In this document: in pieces, positions 6,033 to 6,592 of the stretch
Layout: the number at the start of each line of letters is the position of its first letter
How positions within the stretch are numbered: the first letter of the stretch is position 1
Assembly: GCA_002329625.1 (NCBI GenBank)
Contig: DCTP01000140.1
Span: 31,684-38,275, forward strand
Direction: 5' to 3'
DNA: 6,592 bases
DNA from: Leptolinea sp. UBA1437
GTDB taxonomy: Bacteria; Chloroflexota; Anaerolineae; Anaerolineales; Anaerolineaceae
Notes under the pieces: model-generated
Databases searched by the model: none
Seen by the model: the letters and a program-made list of their open reading frames with translations, nothing else
What the model was told of the DNA's origin: nothing
Made by a program: the position numbers and the translations under genes

Positions 6033-6592
6033 AAATCTTAACCGTTATTCACGAATTTCCACCGATCGGTGGAGGCGGGGGGTTGATTGCCCGCGATCTG
6101 GCTTGTGCATTGGTTCGAGACGGAAATGAAGTTCGGGTTATCACAGCTCAGTTCGGAGATTTACCCGATCGGGAAGTCCTGGACGGCGTCGAAATTATCC
6201 GATTAAAATCTCATCGTAAGGAAGCATACCGGGCAAAACTGCTAACAATGGCTTCTTTTATTTTGGCTGCATCCCGTTATTGTGTTTATCAAATGAAGGA
6301 TTTTTCGCCGGATATTATCCATGCGCATTTTGCAGTACCCGGCGGCCCGCCGGCAAAGTTTATATCGGGGAAAAAACATGTTCCCTACGTTTTAACGGTT
6401 CATCTCGGGGATATTCCCGACGCATCTCCCGAAAAAACCGGTAAATGGTTTAAATTCATTTATCCTTTTACCCATACCTTTTGGAAGCATGCTTCCGCAA
6501 TCGTAGCAGTCAGTGAGTTTTCGAAAAGAATGGCACAGCGAAAATATCCGGTGGAAATACAGGTCATTCCGAACGGAATTGACTATGATCAA
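6029..6592 (+). CDS. GT4-family glycosyltransferase, N-terminal part, runs off the window
   Basis: This is the N-terminal 188 residues of a GT-B fold, retaining-type glycosyltransferase; the C-terminal donor-binding domain lies beyond the right edge. It begins MKILTVIHEFPPIGGGGG, the usual first strand and glycine-rich loop of GT4 enzymes, here with five glycines in a row (14-18). Further landmarks are PDIIHAHFAVPGGPPA (about 93-108), the strand VPYVLTVHLGD, AIVAVSEFSKRMA (about 157-169) and VIPNGID near the visible end, all characteristic of GT4. It is cytoplasmic or peripherally membrane-bound by family. The start is ATG 6029, overlapping the stop of the preceding GT2 gene by four bases (ATGA). 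The partner GT2 suggests a shared role in envelope glycan, glycolipid or exopolysaccharide synthesis. Donor and acceptor cannot be determined. Confidence 0.93.
   Translation, partial: MKILTVIHEFPPIGGGGGLIARDLACALVRDGNEVRVITAQFGDLPDREVLDGVEIIRLKSHRKEAYRAKLLTMASFILAASRYCVYQMKDFSPDIIHAHFAVPGGPPAKFISGKKHVPYVLTVHLGDIPDASPEKTGKWFKFIYPFTHTFWKHASAIVAVSEFSKRMAQRKYPVEIQVIPNGIDYDQ

Noticed and set aside
1..6592. CRISPR array, insertion sequence, tRNA, rRNA or phage genes
   Set aside because: I saw no regularly spaced repeats, transposase motifs, terminal inverted repeats, clover-leaf sequence or phage-type proteins on either strand.

Overview
This 6.6 kb window looks like chromosomal DNA of a moderately AT-rich bacterium. 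The style of the oligoendopeptidase, the 57-residue two-cluster ferredoxin and the glycosyltransferases suggests an anaerobic Chloroflexota (Anaerolineae-like) or a Firmicutes-like organism. That placement rests on remembered family resemblance and is tentative. I see no transposase, integrase, CRISPR array, tRNA or rRNA.

Left block (1-2143, + strand): the C-terminal part of an M3-family oligoendopeptidase (PepF type), entering from outside the window, is followed after 31 bases by an uncharacterised 340-residue protein with an N-terminal nucleotidyltransferase motif. A hairpin plus T-run closes this block directly on the stop codon.

Middle block (2144-3148): a gene-poor stretch of about 1 kb. 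Its only confident gene is a small minus-strand ferredoxin, too short to show up as a long ORF, with its own extended -10 promoter, a good ribosome binding site and a perfect 18-bp inverted-repeat terminator that can serve both strands. Beyond it lies very AT-rich DNA, then a perfect parS site (TGTTTCACGTGAAACA) just upstream of the next gene. parS is the loading site for the ParB/Spo0J chromosome-partition protein and usually lies near the replication origin. Near-match DnaA boxes and a change of GC skew across this block fit an origin-proximal position, but do not prove it.

Right block (3149-6592, + strand): an ABC-F ATPase with two nucleotide-binding domains (ribosome-associated translation factor type), a GT2 polyprenyl-phosphate glycosyltransferase with two C-terminal membrane helices, and the N-terminal part of a GT4 glycosyltransferase. 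Spacings of 28 bases and an ATGA overlap suggest one transcript. The two glycosyltransferases probably start a cell-envelope glycan or glycolipid locus that continues to the right.

I did not find a clearly new multi-gene system. The parS-bearing intergenic block is the most interesting part, followed by the uncharacterised nucleotidyltransferase.
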